A stretch of 64,000 nucleotides of DNA, taken from contig JAHEWK010000002.1 in NCBI GenBank assembly GCA_020740775.1, positions 1,488,001 through 1,552,000 on the forward strand, in the 5' to 3' direction. Below the pieces are notes generated by a model. That model had not been told where the DNA came from and did not search any database. It saw nothing but the letters and a program-made list of their open reading frames with translations. Shown here piece by piece: positions 1 through 13,200 of this stretch. The DNA is from Ilyonectria destructans. Taxonomy: Eukaryota > Ascomycota > Sordariomycetes > Hypocreales > Nectriaceae. The position numbers and the translations under genes are program-made. Every line of letters starts with the position of its first letter. Within the stretch, counting starts at the first letter, position 1.

Positions 1-1
1 C

Positions 2-1175
2 CGGGGTCTGGAGCCCCTATCCCCTCTTAGTTCCGACTTTGAAGGAGATGGCAAGAAGCGCAACCGGCGCGCCCGCTTCCACGACCCTGAGGATATCACT
101 AGCCAACTCGCTCAGGCCCTCCGAGGCAGCAAGCGTCCCGACACGGGTCCCCTCATAGATATTCTACCGAGCCTCACCCACGAACAGGTTATGGAGCTAC
201 GCGCAGAGTATAAGCGGCTCGTCAAAACCGGCTCAGAGCGCAAAGGCGTCAACGTCGCCAAGCACATCCGAGCGCGACTCAAGGACGAGGACCCCCTGCT
301 CATGAAGGCTTGCTACGCTGTTGCCCTCGGCATGTGGGAGAGCGAAGCTTACTGGGCCAACTTCTGGTACCAAGGCGACAAGACTCGCCGTGAGCTCCTC
401 ATTGAGTCGCTCATGGGCCGCACCAACGACGAGATCCGCGCCATTAAGGATGCCTTCTCTGACAAGAAGTATGACAACAGCCTCACCAAGTGCATGAAGA
501 CAGAACTCAAAGAAGATAAGTTTAAAAAGGCTGTTCTCATGGTTTTGGAGGAGCGTCGCATGGATGAGTACGACGGATATGGCCGCCAACTCCCGATTGA
601 CTACCAACTTGTCAGCCATGATGTGAGCGAGCTGCGCCGTGCTGTCAGGTCAGATAAGGGTGGTGAGACGGCTATGATTGGCATTGTCGTCCAGCGCAGC
701 GAATCGCACTTGCGCGCCGTTCTCCAAGAATATGAGCATAACTACCACAGCAACTTTGCTCGCGATGCCCTCAAGAAGAGCGGAAACCTTGTTGTAAGTC
801 TCCAACTCCTCCCAACCACCCCGCTCATATGGAAGCTGACATCATCACCAGGGTGAACTCCTCGCGCACGTTCTCAATGGCGTTATCAACCGCCCCGTCC
901 GTGACGCCCTCCTCCTCCACCACGCCATCACCGGCTCCCGCAAAGACGGCCTGCGCCGCGAGCTGCTTATCTCGCGCCTCGTTCGATACCACTGGGACCC
1001 GCCCCACATGCGTGCTGTCAAGCAGGCCTACCGTGAGCGTTACGGCAAGGGCCTCTCGGAGGCCGTTCGCGAGTCTACCAGCGGCGAGTGGGGACTTTTC
1101 TGTCGTGAGCTGTGCATCGCCCGCACGCCTGATGACGTGAGAAGGTTTGAGAAGGTTGCTGTTAGTGTCAGATAG
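2..1175 (+). CDS. Fungal annexin, C-terminal part (5' end outside window)
   Basis: This is the 3' part of an annexin-family gene; annexins bind membranes in a calcium-dependent way through repeated alpha-helical domains. The frame is open from the first bases of the window, so the true start lies upstream. Two exons are joined at 2-793 and 852-1175; the intron at 794-851 has a GTAAGT donor and a CCAG acceptor. The visible 371 residues begin with a polar, basic stretch and continue into annexin-type helical repeats (for example VNVAKHIRARLKDED, TNDEIRAIKDAF, GLRRELLISRLVRYHWD). Classical type 2 calcium loops (GxGT-38-D/E) are hard to find, as in the long, divergent fungal annexins (the anxC4-like group), to which I tentatively assign it. 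The family call is fairly sure; the subgroup is a guess. Confidence 0.8.
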
Positions 1176-3156
1176 ACGAAAGAGGTGGATTTGGCGGATA
1201 TGGCAGATTATGGGAAATTGTAATTGCGTATGGACGGGAACGGATGTTGAAACGATGCCACGGCCTTTCATTCCAAGGAGCGACTAGACGAGTACTACGA
1301 GCCTCGTATTGATAACATACCTTACTTTACATGATGGATATCTTAGCTAGTTTGAGAAATATACTATGCAATCTTACTGTAGCTCATTGAGGTATTGCAA
1401 AAGGTCACTAGTTGGACTAGAAACCCTAGTCTGTCTGAGTAAACTGTTGACCTTTAAATGGACTGGGTATATGGTCTGTATTGTTGATCCTATTGTTGGG
1501 GGGTTTTTTTTTACTGTTGAGCGTCTAGTCCCCCCTCTGGGTATGTGTGTACTAGGGCACCCTAACCTCTTGATACTATGTATCTTCTTCAACCCCCTAC
1601 CTATTGTACCACCATCGAAACCCCAATCTTAAGTCCATTCCTGCTTGAAGGAATTTCACCATCAATAATATCAGAATGATACTTACAGGCAGTGGTTTTT
1701 ACTACATTAAATAGAAGTTTAGTTAAAATCTCCTTATAGTCGATATCCGTAAAAGAATTTTTTATCCCTTAGGTATCTTAGATATGTAACACCAAACTCT
1801 TTTACGCTTAATTATAAGATTGGTTAAGGTTAATTCATGTGCTGGGGTGCAGGTACCTATGAACTCAAAGATGCGAATGGAGATAAAGATAAAGCCTTCA
1901 ACGATACTTGCAGATTGTCAAAAGTTCTCGTGGCAGATAGCAACTAAGCCTAGAGCTATACGAAGCTAAATTTAGTGTAGGATAAAGTTTAGTCCCTTAG
2001 TTATGAATCCCAATCAAAGGTGCTTCCATATCTGGCGAACTGACATGGCGTGAGGCACTCGCTGGATTCCATCAACTTCCCAAAGAAGCTCTAGTAGAAG
2101 GGATCACCCATCAGGTGACCTTTTTAATGGATTCATTTGCCCGCTTGTTAGATAAGGAGAGGCCACAATCCACTGACCATTCGTAGTGGTGGAGAAATCT
2201 GCACTAGGATGGATAACTGCAGGAAGGAACTCTTTTCAGTCATATCCAATGACACAAGAGTTTTCTTTGGTTCTTTTGAAACTTCCTTCAATTTTCCATA
2301 TTGGTTTAGTTATCCCATTGCTGAGCGACATACTTGGAAATGGATGGATGAAACGGTTGATAACAAGCGTAGGAGTAAATACGAAGAACGCCTCCAATAC
2401 AACCAATCAATCAAATTGTTTATAGTAACGATTAATTGTAACCTGGAGTCATTTTCCCGGCTTTTCTCCGTTCTTGCTCTCTCCGGTTGCACTTGATGCA
2501 ACCCTCATGCTACTATGGCTTGGATACGAGTGATCACCACCCCTCAGGTGGGTCCTATCAATCAGTACCTGACGGAAATCCCACCCTCTGCATGGATTAA
2601 TTAGAGCCAAAATAGAAGGTTACATTCAGACTAGGATCAAACAACCTTGTTTGCATATGAGCAAATGGGTGACAACCGTTGAATACGAGATGCCTGACCA
2701 TTCCAACTTGCTATAGTAGTGTCATATCGGGAGACTGGACCTAAAACGGTGAGTCTCAGTCCGTTAAGGATGCCGAATTATACAAAAATCTCAGCCAAGC
2801 ACTATCAGGGTTCGCTTTGCCTTTCTCTGTGCATTCCGGAAAGCGCGGCCGAAGCCATACATGCTCTTCGCTATCCGACCCTCCTATGGCAGTCTCCTGT
2901 GATAAGGGAGTAGTCTATCTTGGCGAACGGAGCACCTCTCAACGGGCAATATCCCCGGGGTGATAATGGGACTCTGGCCGACTGACATCGTAACAGGTGA
3001 TCATTTGCGTCCAGGGCCTCTACATTATATATAGCCGCGGCATATAGCTGTCTTGCATCATGTTCGTCAGGTTCCTAAGTTGGTTCAGCATCTGCAGCCT
3101 ACTTGGTCGAGAATCTAGCCTTCTGCATCGGGAGTAACTGACGATTGTCCTTCAAT
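1176..3156. other. AT-richer intergenic region with protease promoter
   Basis: No convincing gene was found. The stretch from about 1640 to 2700 is AT-richer than the genes on either side and holds only short, interrupted frames with no recognisable motif, so it may be decayed sequence. The last 150 bases act as promoter and leader for the subtilase. Confidence 0.5.
3026..3033 (+). promoter_or_regulatory. TATA-like box of the subtilase gene
   Basis: A TATATATA-type run lies about 125 bases before the protease ATG at 3157. This spacing is reasonable for a strongly regulated fungal secreted-enzyme gene. Only sequence resemblance supports it. Confidence 0.45.
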
Positions 3157-6100
3157 ATGCTCGTCTCTCGAGCTCTCCTCGTCTTGTCGAGCGTTGCTAT
3201 CAGCTTCGCTCGCCATGACCCTCTCATGCGGCGACAGGATGACACTGCGCCAGCAACCAGTGTCAACGAGACAGATGTGACTCCCAAGCGATTCATTGTC
3301 GAATTTGACAAAGTTGGTTGAATTCTGAATTGTTTTTCTTCAAATTTGCTAATAACGACTAGGGAACCAACCCTCAGGCTGCGGCCGACGAGTTAGCTAA
3401 CCGCCCTGGAGTCAAGGTGCTCAAAGTATTCAAGAGCGATATTTTCCATGGAGCCTCTCTAGAGACGCCGGAGGACAACTTGGACACGCTCAGAGCTGAG
3501 GAACCGGTCATCCAAGCATGGCAGGCGAAGAGAGTCACCTTGGCTCCTATCGTCCCACTCCAGTCGTTTGGTAAGGATGCGGCAGGCGTCAACCTGTCAA
3601 TTCACCACATGACTGGAGTTGACAAGCTGCACGCTAAAGGTGTCTTGGGAAAAGGCGCTGTTGTCGCCGTCGTTGACACAGGTGTTGATTACACTCACTC
3701 TGCCGTGCGTGATTAATATGACTTCCGAAAGAGCTGCGTCGCTGACATCGAATAGCTCGGCGGAGGCATTGGTGATGGCTTCAAGATCGCTGGTGGATAC
3801 GATCTCGTCGGCAATGGAGGTGAGAGATCCCATTTAAAGCCCAATGGAACATATGGGTCTAATATTGAACCTTAGTATGGCCCGATGACCCGGAACGGCA
3901 TCCCGATTCAGACCCAATGGATCAATTGGGCCACGGTACTCACGTCTCTGGTATCATCGCTGGCGAGAGCAACCTGTAAGTGTAATCAAGGCGAGATTGT
4001 GACCAATCGTTGGCTATTGATCTATATCCCATGAAGCTAACGACTTCAAGACTCACTGGAGTCGCTCCGGAAGCAACCCTGCGGGTTTACAAGGTTTTTG
4101 CGACATTGGACGCAACGACTGAAGATGTCCTCATTGAAGCTTTTTTGATGGCTTACAAGGATGGTGTATGTTCTCAAAATCGCGGAATGACCTCCAACAT
4201 AAGTGCTAACCAGGGTTTGCAGGCCGATGTCATCACCTCTTCCGTGGGTGGTCTCGCCGGGTGGTCGGACAACGCCTGGGCAGTAGTGGCGTCAAGGCTT
4301 GTTGATGAAGGCGTCGTGGTCACAATTTCAGCTGGTAACGATGGCCAGGCTGGTGCTTTCGCCGCCAGCAGCGGTTCCTCAGGCGAACATGTCCTTGCCA
4401 TTGCTTCCGTTGAGGCAGACATTACCCCCACGGCCTCCTTCAACGCGACTTTTAGTGACGATAAGGATGTCGAGAAGGTCAGCATCCCGTATCGGTCAGT
4501 TCAGGATTGGTTTCCTTCTGAAATCGACGGGTGGCCCATCATCCCACTGAGTTTTGACACCACGATCGAAGACGAGGCCTGCAACCCGTTGCCAAACAAC
4601 ACCCAGAATTTCACGGATTCTGTGGTACTTATTCGCCGAGGAGGATGCAACTTCTCACAGAAGCAGCAAAACCTGGCTGAGTTTGGTGGCCTTCATATTC
4701 TCGTCTACACCAACGACATGCCCATTGTGATTCCCACGACCGATTTCCTGGATGGACAAATCGCCATGATCACCCGAGAGGCTGGTGCTGAAATCATCAA
4801 AACAATCAAGGCCGGTGGAAATGTCACTGCTGATTTTACCACCCGGCCCATTTACACGCTCACTGGACTGGTCAACGAGGAGACAGGAGGAGAGCCGAGT
4901 TACTTCACCACCATTGGAGCGACCAATGATCTATATATCAAGTCTGATATTGCCGCGCCAGGTGGTCAAATCTTGTCAAGCTATCTTGGTGGTGGTTATT
5001 CAATTCTGAGTGGAACATCCATGGCCTGTCCCTATGTTGCAGGGATTGCAGCGTTGTATATTGGAAAGAATGGCGGTCGCTCCGTTCACGGTCCAGGCTT
5101 CGCCAAGGAACTTTCCATGAAAATAATTTCTTCCGGAAAGGCTATCCCCTGGAGTGATGGAACCGGAGACAGCCCGGACTACGGATTCATGGCATCTGTG
5201 GCCCAGGTCGGCACTGGACTCGTCAACGCCTCCAAGGTTCTTGACTATAGTACAAGTCTCTCCTTTACTAAGTTTGCCTTGAACGATACACGCAAGTTCA
5301 ACAAACAGCACACTATTGATATCACCAACAACGGAAACAAGCCCATCACATATACCTTCTCATCCGAGGCCTATGGCGGTATGAACACAATGAATACCGA
5401 TCCAGAAACCTGGGGAACACCACGCATTGCTTGGGGCGAAGAGGTCTTGGCCGCACCTGCGAAAATGGAGCCAAAAATCTCATTCCCCGGTGGGAAATTC
5501 ACTGTCAAGCCTGGAGAGACCAAGAAGGCCAAGTTCACTTTCAATGCTCCTAGTGGTTTGGACGCTTCTAAGCTGCCCCTATACAGCGGCAAAATTATTA
5601 TTGTGGGAAACAACGGCGAGTCTCTCGCAGTGCCATACATGGGACTCGGAGCGGATCTCGAGAAGGATGTTGGTGACATCTTCCAATATCCTATTGGCTT
5701 TCCGACAATCACATCGACCCGCGACGATATCCCCATGAGCCAGAAGAGCAACTTTACCTTCGATCTCGACCCAGACGTACAGGACTTCCCCAACCTATAC
5801 GCCCGCCTGAACTTTGGCACAAGAGAGCTGCGATGGGACATCTTCGACAGCAGCTGGACAGAGCGGAAGTGGAAGTATCCTCCGGTGGTTGGAAAGTCAG
5901 GCTACGTTGGATCTGCGACAAGCTGGGCCCATGCGTCTGGCCAGCCGTTCTTCAATACTACCACAGACGATGCCGAGGATATCATTACGCTGCCAATGAG
6001 GGACGAACCCCGAAGCATCGTTGGAGTTGTGGGAACAGAGCTCTGGTGGCTCGGTCGGCTGGCGAATGGAACTCAAATCGCGCCCGGAAAGTACAACATG

Positions 6101-6199
6101 CGGTTTGCAGCGTTGAAGCCATTTGGCAACCCGCTTAAATCGGGCAACTGGGATGTGTTTGCCACTCCCCCATTCGAAGTCCTTCCTCTGAAGAATTAA
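3157..6199 (+). CDS. Secreted subtilisin-like serine protease (S8, PA domain; Pr1C-like)
   Basis: This is an extracellular endopeptidase that would degrade protein outside the cell. Six exons: 3157-3312, 3363-3704, 3756-3819, 3876-3975, 4051-4165 and 4223-6199, giving 917 residues. Residues 1-19 form a signal peptide (MLVSRALLVLSSVAISFAR), followed by a propeptide with the I9-like KRFIVEF segment. The catalytic triad is visible: Asp157 in VVAVVDTGVDYTH, His207 in GHGTHVSG and Ser525 in SGTSMACPYVAG; the oxyanion Asn is about 298 in SAGND. A protease-associated domain is inserted at about 370-465 (VVLIRRGGCNF), and a Fn3-like C-terminal region follows. This order matches the large vpr/Pr1C-type subtilases of ascomycetes, including insect- and nematode-infecting ones. 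The fifth intron (4166-4222) is 57 nt without an in-frame stop. Introns were placed from splice sites and family motifs. Confidence 0.92.
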
Positions 6200-7133
6200 A
6201 GCGCTTGACAAGCTTCTCTTTTATACTTTTTTATATTTGGTCAGAGATAATGGCGAAGTACTCAACGGATTTATCAGGAAAAGCCATTGTAGATTCAGTG
6301 TTTACTACATCCAGCTGCTAGGGGGAGCATTTCTCAAGGAGCATTTGAAACACTGGCATCATATCAACAGGTATATTACTTGATCAATAATAGAGAGACG
6401 CAAATTAAACGCATAATGTCTACGTGAATCTATTCATAAGTTATGGAATTGCGAAATAGACAACTTTGATAGTGCCTCGGCAGCCCCCATATAGTACAAT
6501 ATGCAGCCGATTAACGGAGCAATAAGAAATTTACAGAAGCTCTCTCTTAAAAATCAGAAATAGGCAAGTAATTCATTGTAATGTATTGTCCTCCGTAGTG
6601 TACTTTAAGTTAACAGTACCTATCTAAAACCTCACTTTTAGGAGAATAAGAACCAACCCTTAGTACATTATCTAGGTACTAAGTAAGGTCTAAGTGGTTT
6701 ATTAGGCACTGAAAGACACTGCACACGCACTGTGCTATACTGTACAGCCGATACGTACCTAGCCTCTTACGCCACCGCTGAGCCAAAGTTCAACTAATGT
6801 GGCCTCCCATGCTCGTGCATAGTTGCGCATGTGTTGATTTGCCAGCAGCTCAGAGTGGTACGATTTTTCATGCGGTCATATGCAATCATCAATAGCGTCA
6901 AAAATATGCAGGCTTGGTTGAATCAGCTTCAACTGGAGGGTTCCCAGCAAGCCACAGCAAGTTACATTCCGGCGAACCATTAGGCCCCTGTAAGCCTATG
7001 TAGCTTGCAATTGGGACAAGTGCATATATATGAGCTGTCCTGTCCCTGCACTCTTTACCTCGAACTTTCGCCTCCGCATTGACTCATTGCGTGAAAATTT
7101 CTTCAATATTGCAATTCCTGCTGAACTTAGTCG
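6200..7133. other. Intergenic region, AT-richer
   Basis: This holds the 3' end of the protease gene and the upstream region of the HET gene. Only short random frames are present; nothing else was recognised. Confidence 0.5.
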
Positions 7134-9699
7134 ATGGGCCTTCACGTTTCATCCCTCCTTGATCGGCTGGACCATTCGAAAGGTCTCAAGTCAAACCCAG
7201 CAGATCTCCAATTTGATAAAGTCTCAGAAACCGAGAGGCGGCAAAGCGATGGGTTAAACTATGCCGACTTGGACGATGGCCTGGATGGCGATGCCTATGG
7301 CAACTATTATCCATCTCTCGAAGCAGATGGACTAACATCTCCTTGGCGTCATAATCTTGAGGCTCTCCTAGATTGGTTCAAATATTCCGAAGATGATCAA
7401 CATCACTTGACCTACGGCCACGAGATTTCGACCGGTCCTGCCCAGAGTCTGCCCGACAGTATTGACCAGAGGTACAATTCAAGAGCATGGAAAACCCCGG
7501 ATTGGCCCACATCACCGGCCCCTTCTAATTTTATACCCCCAGAGAAACATCAGTCCACGAGCACAGTAAACTTGGGCTTCCAGGAGGCGTCACAAGTGAT
7601 TGACGAGAGTGAACACGGATTAACCGTCTTACCATCACCGCAAATGCCCAGACCAGAGAAACAGACACCCACTCAACAAATGATCTCAGAAGTCAAACAC
7701 CATGAAATACAAGGAAATGGATTAAAGACTCTTTTCTCCGTCCGGGAATCACACATTGATTTCAACACGTGGGCTTCAATGATCCCTGAGGGAGCCCACA
7801 GTTGCTCCCACTGTCGACGTTTGCTCATTAATGCAACGGAGCTAGAGCCAAAAGCTGAACACAAGAGCCACCTCTTTACTCTTACAGATGTGAAAGAAGC
7901 TGCGGAAAGTCACTGTACAGTCTTTAAATGGCTACAGAATTGTACCCCGATGTTTAAATTAAGCAACGGGGATGGACGCTACTTTTCCCTCTCGCTCATT
8001 CATCGTCAACCGGAAAGTCGAGATATTTCATCGATCATACTCGAATCTGGTACCCTAGACAACCTTGGTTCTGAGTATCATGGCTCCTTGGGAGTTTTCG
8101 TGAGTAGAGGTTAGAAACCCCCCAAAACATTATAGCTTCACATGGCTAACAATCGATGAAGATGTGCCAGCCGCAGACTACATCAGTGGTAGACCACTGA
8201 ATAGTGACGTCGCATCCGATGAGAATTTTGAGTTATCTCGTAAATGGCTCGGCGAATGTCACAGAAACCACGCGGAATGTAGAGGCTCAAACAGGGCTTA
8301 CATGCCGGCACGAGTGCTTGAAATTAAAGGCAGCAAGGTCAAGTTGATTCAAACGCAAGGAGACCAAGCAGGGAGGTACGCTGCTTTGAGTTACTGCTGG
8401 GGAGGCAGCCAAGGCTGCATGTTGACATCCAAGACCCTACCGACTTTGACTCAGGATATTCCAACCCACCAGCTAGCCCTGACAATACAGGACGCCATAG
8501 AGGTCACCAGGAAGTTGAAATTGCGCTACCTTTGGGTTGACGTTGTCTGCATCATACAAGATGATATCGCAGACCAGAGGAGGGAAATACCCAGAATGTC
8601 CGAGATCTTTGAGGCAGCGTACGTCACAATTTCGGCTGCAAGTGCCAGATCTTGCCGAGAAGGATTTTTGGCACCCAGACATCCCGAACTTGCTACAATA
8701 CCGTACATTATTCCGGATGGAGAGTTGGGAGCCCTGAATCTATATCAGGACATTGACGCAGCGGACGAGCCAATACAGAGTCGAGCCTGGACTCTGCAAG
8801 AGCACGTCAACGCCAGCCGTATCTTAGAGTTTGGAACCCAGCAACTAAGGAGAACCTGTCGACTAATGCCACAAAGCTTCGATCTGAGAGAATGGAGGAA
8901 GCTTGCGCCGCCAACCAGCGGGGGGACAGTTGGCAAAGACATCTCGGACCTATGGAAGAAGCCGGAAAATATTCTTTACCGATGCTGGCAGCCTTTAGTT
9001 AAGAACTACACGCGAAGGCATCTCCACAATCCCTCGGACAAGCCACTCGCAATCTATGGGATAGCAATGGAGTATAAGAAGATGTTGCGCTCAGAATACA
9101 TGGCTGGACTATGGCTCAATTTCCTCAAACAGGACTTGCTCTGGAAGAGGGATGTGTCTACCCCTGAAAAGCCACGCCGGCTGGACAACCGTTGTCCCTC
9201 ATGGTCATGGCTGTCTGTTGACTCTGCTGTCATTGTCTGGGAAGCACCTCGCAACTGGAACTTTGAAACACTCGAGGTTTTGGAGTGTTCTGTCAATGAA
9301 CATCTTTGGTATGAAGAGGAGTTGTCAGATCCTTTGACAGGGGATGATTTATGGCTCAGCTTTTTGGAGGTAAAAGGCCGCACACGGGAAGCGGTGTGGA
9401 TTGTCAAGGAGGGACTCTTGGTGGCTGATGAACATAACAAGGACCGACCATTTGCTAACGTAGTAGCCGACGTGCCTGGAGAAGACCCCATCCTGAATGA
9501 GGAGATATCGGTTATGTGCCTTGAGATTGCTAAAGGTGTAGCAGGCCTGGTTCTTGTCCGCTCTAACAAACCAGGCCTTGACAACAGATTTCAGCGTGTG
9601 GGTTTGTGGACTATCGAAGACACTACATCCTACGAAGAAAAAGAGGCACAAGGAAATTGGTTGGAAACTGGAAAGCAATCGAGCTTATGTCTATTATAG
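7134..9699 (+). CDS. HET-domain protein (heterokaryon incompatibility family)
   Basis: HET-domain proteins mediate allorecognition and regulated cell death when genetically different hyphae fuse. Two exons, 7134-8103 and 8162-9699, give 835 residues. The intron (8104-8161) has a CTAAC branch point and an AAG acceptor. A better-looking GTGAGT donor at 8100 was rejected because it gives a quick frame break. The N-terminal 320 residues are polar and low in motifs, apart from SCSHCRRLL. The HET domain starts near residue 396 with YAALSYCWGG, followed by LRYLWVDVVCIIQDD, EIFEAAYVTISAASA and SRAWTLQEHVNASRIL, the four usual blocks. No NACHT, WD40 or other effector partner domain is fused. The C-terminal half after the HET domain is of the common uncharacterised type. 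The gene converges with the PKS gene downstream. Confidence 0.88.
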
Positions 9700-10294
9700 T
9701 TGATATTTCTTAATTGCTAGATTTGAGAGTAATTGCTTGGGATTCGTATCACAATTTATGGATGGACTCGCTACCTTCATCTATCATATAAATCTGGAGA
9801 TGTGCCTACGAGTTGGCGCCCAGCCACATGAGACGCGGTTTGAGGGGGCTGGAGGAGGCCAACCGGATCCCGCCATAAATCCTCGTTTCTCAAACTGGAA
9901 GCGCCAGCCTTATTCATTAGTGACACTTTGATTGCTATCACATCTCAAATGAGGGGAATGCTAGGCAGCAGGCGGGGTCTTGTTGGTTGGCCTCGTCTAG
10001 TTCTCGCTTCATTGGGAGACGCGTATTCGGGGGTGTGTGATCCGCCTTCTCCCACAGGAAGCTGATTTAACGACTTTCACAGGAGCAATAAACTGTTAAA
10101 GACGGCCATCACTGATTTTGCATTGTCCAAGGGAGATGTTTTTTATTACTGAGCCCCACGGGCTTGTGTGTGGGAACAGACGTAGCATCAATCTATGATT
10201 TCGCCTCTCTAATCTGACAACAATTTCTCATCTCTACCAACATGTTTTTTGCATTGCTCTATAGCCTCACTCCATCCTTACACATCCACTAAAC
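9700..10294. other. Convergent intergenic gap between HET and PKS 3' ends
   Basis: Both flanking genes end here. An AATAAA-like element lies near 10086. No gene was seen. Confidence 0.5.
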
Positions 10295-13200
10295 TCAAAC
10301 TTGATCAACACCAAAGCGCCCCTTCTCGGCAATATACGTCGCGAGCTCAGCCACTGTCTTGTCGCTCAATACCTCGAAAACCGAGACCAGCACTCCACAA
10401 TTAGAGACGACCCAATTGCGCACTCCAACTGCGACCAGGGAGTCGACACCATAGACATTCGGCGGTTTCCCTGTGTCAATCTCTTCGGGTAGCATGCTCA
10501 TGGACTTGGCTAGCATATGGGAGAGACTTGTACAGATGATCTCCGCGGCCGAGTCTGAATCGGTGCAACAGGCCAGCATGGACTTCATGTCGACCCTCTC
10601 AGAGCCGTTGACGGCGGAAAGGTCCGGAGGCGGCATGTCAACAAGATCAAGATAGCTGTATAGAGCCGTGCGGGACCAGTATGGGTCTGCGGGCTCGTTC
10701 TGTCTGATAAGACCGCCAGTACCGATACCCATAATAACCTGTGGAGGCATGGAGACCAGAGGATCAATCTCCATGGTAATGGCATGGCTGATCATGGACA
10801 AGAAATCCTGATGGCGAATGCCGTAAAAGCCACTGGCTCGAAGCTTGTCAAGGGTCTCCTCATCATCTGCGAGCATGCCCGCACCGAGAACAGGGCCCAG
10901 GTTGATGGAGACTGCGTGCTTGTTGAGAATGCGACTTTTCCGTGCAAGGGCATCCTCGAAGCAATTCCCAGCGGCGTAGTTGGCCTGCGCGCGATTGCCA
11001 ATCACGCTCGCCGAACTTGAGAGGAAGATGAAGAAGGGTTCGGCCTGGTTTTTGCGAGGTATGACTGACATGAGGTTGGTAGAGCCGGTGATTTTGGGCT
11101 TCGTCGCAGTTAGCCAGTCGGAGTAGCTCATGTTGTCGAAAACGGCATCCTTGATGACAGCAGCACATTGGAAGACTCCCGCGACAGGAGGCATCTCGTT
11201 ACAGATCATGGCGTTAGTCTCCTCCAGTGCACTGCCATCGCAAATGTCGACTTGGAAGAACCTTGCATCGATGCCCTTTTTCTGGAGGTTTGCGATAAAT
11301 TGACGAGATGCTTGGGAGGAAGCACCAGATCGCGAGAGGAAGGCCACATGACGAGCACCATTGTTGACAATGAGTTCACAGATGCTCCGACCAAGACCGC
11401 CCAAGCCACCAGCGAGAAGATACGTTCTATCGTCAAAAATGGCGTCACAGAGGGGCCGGAGGAGTTTTGGGACAGCAACCTTTACCTCGGGCGCGCTCTG
11501 AGGGTTGCCATCGATGGAAACAACTCCGAGATATGGGTTCTTCTGAATGGACCGGAATGCTTCCTGGATTGAGAGGAGATTGCTCGTGCTGAGATTGAAA
11601 TCCGTCATGGATTCCCATCCATGTTTCTCAAGAAGTTCCGAAGTCTCGTCGAGCAACTCTGCGATGTATTCGGGTTCATCTCTCAAAAGTTGCGCAAAGT
11701 CGAAGTTGATGAATGAAATTGAGCTTGGAGGCAGCTGAACTGTTGGCGGACAGGGAGATTTGTTTCTGAATTGAACAATAATTCCACCTGGAAAAGTTAG
11801 CACAGTGTTAGAGAAGAGGAGCATGTCACCCACCTTTGCGGACACAGGAAAAGCTGGCCTCAATGTGCTGTTGAGTCGAGTTGTAGACCATGTCAACACC
11901 CCTTCCACCAGTCAGGCCTTGGACAACCCTGGCGAAGTTATCCGAGTCCGCCTCAAGGATGTGACTGGCCCTGAGGCCATTATGCTCAAGGAGAGCTCGC
12001 TGCTTCGCAAGATTTGGCCCCATGATAGTTGCAAAGGCTTCTACACCCAGTCGGCACGCAACATGCAATGCAGACAGGCCATGCGAGCTTGCTCCAGCAT
12101 GGACAAGAACGGTTCTACCATACCTGAGTCTCCCAACTCTGATTAGGGAGTGATAGGCACTGGTGGTTTGACTAAGAGGTAGATTCGATGCCTTCTTTTG
12201 AACAAGCGAGCTGTGCACGTTTCTCCTGTTCTGGATGGCGCCATCAGAGACCAAAGCTGCAACGCAATCACCTGTTACGAAGCTGGACACGTTGTCTCCA
12301 ATTCGACCAACGCGGCCAATGACATCCAGACCAATCTCAGAATCAACAGTTCGTCCCATAAGGACCTCTAAATCAACATGGTTGACAGTTGCGCTTTCGA
12401 AGATGATTTCCACCTCGTCAGTGCTGGGTGCCGAATCACGAACCGTAGAAAACAGAAGACCATCGTCAGAGAGACCCGGTTTAGAAATCTGCAGCTTGAT
12501 GCAGCTTTCAGTTTGGTGGAAAGATTGGATTGTGGTATCTGGAGAGCTCCCTTCTTCAATTAACCTGTTGAGAGTGTTGATGGGAACTAGGCGTGGAATG
12601 AAGAGTTTCCCATGTTCTTCAGCATACTCCAACTCCCGATAGGCAGAGCCTCGATTGGGAGTAAACGTCCGTAGCATGGCATGAGAAATGGCGCTCGCAA
12701 CGGATGGGTTGGTTGGGATTGTGTAAGCTCCTAGATCGAAGGTCACAATTGTCTTGAGCGGGTCCTCTGACATGAGTGTTCTGGCCAAAGCAACCATTGG
12801 AGCACCCGCTGGGTTGAGCGGCTTCATATGAGCAGCGTGAGTGATCCAAATAATTCCTTTCGCAGCTTTTTGCAAGGCATGGAATGCGCTAAATTTGGCC
12901 TCCGTCCAGCCAAAGACGAAAGGAAGCTGGTCAGGTGTGTTGGCGAAGTCAAGAAGCGAGATAACCACCTTGCCCTTAATCGCCTCGAGGCTGTCCAAGA
13001 TCTGGTTATCTTTCATGGTTACAGAAGGAAAGCCGAAATCATGTATGCAGTGGATGAGATTCGCAGAAAGAGTGCTGGTCAATGGGTGAGGATCACTGGG
13101 CAACATTATGATGACGTCCAAAAGAAGAGAGGGCTCTTGGGGGAGAGTTTGCCGGTGGACAGAGAAATCCGTTTCGCCATCTTCCCAGTGTTTGGCAGTT

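Noticed and set aside
8100..8135. Use of the GTGAGT donor at 8100 for the HET gene intron
   Set aside because: Joining it to the available acceptors breaks the reading frame; the GTAGAG donor at 8104 keeps the frame through to the HET domain.
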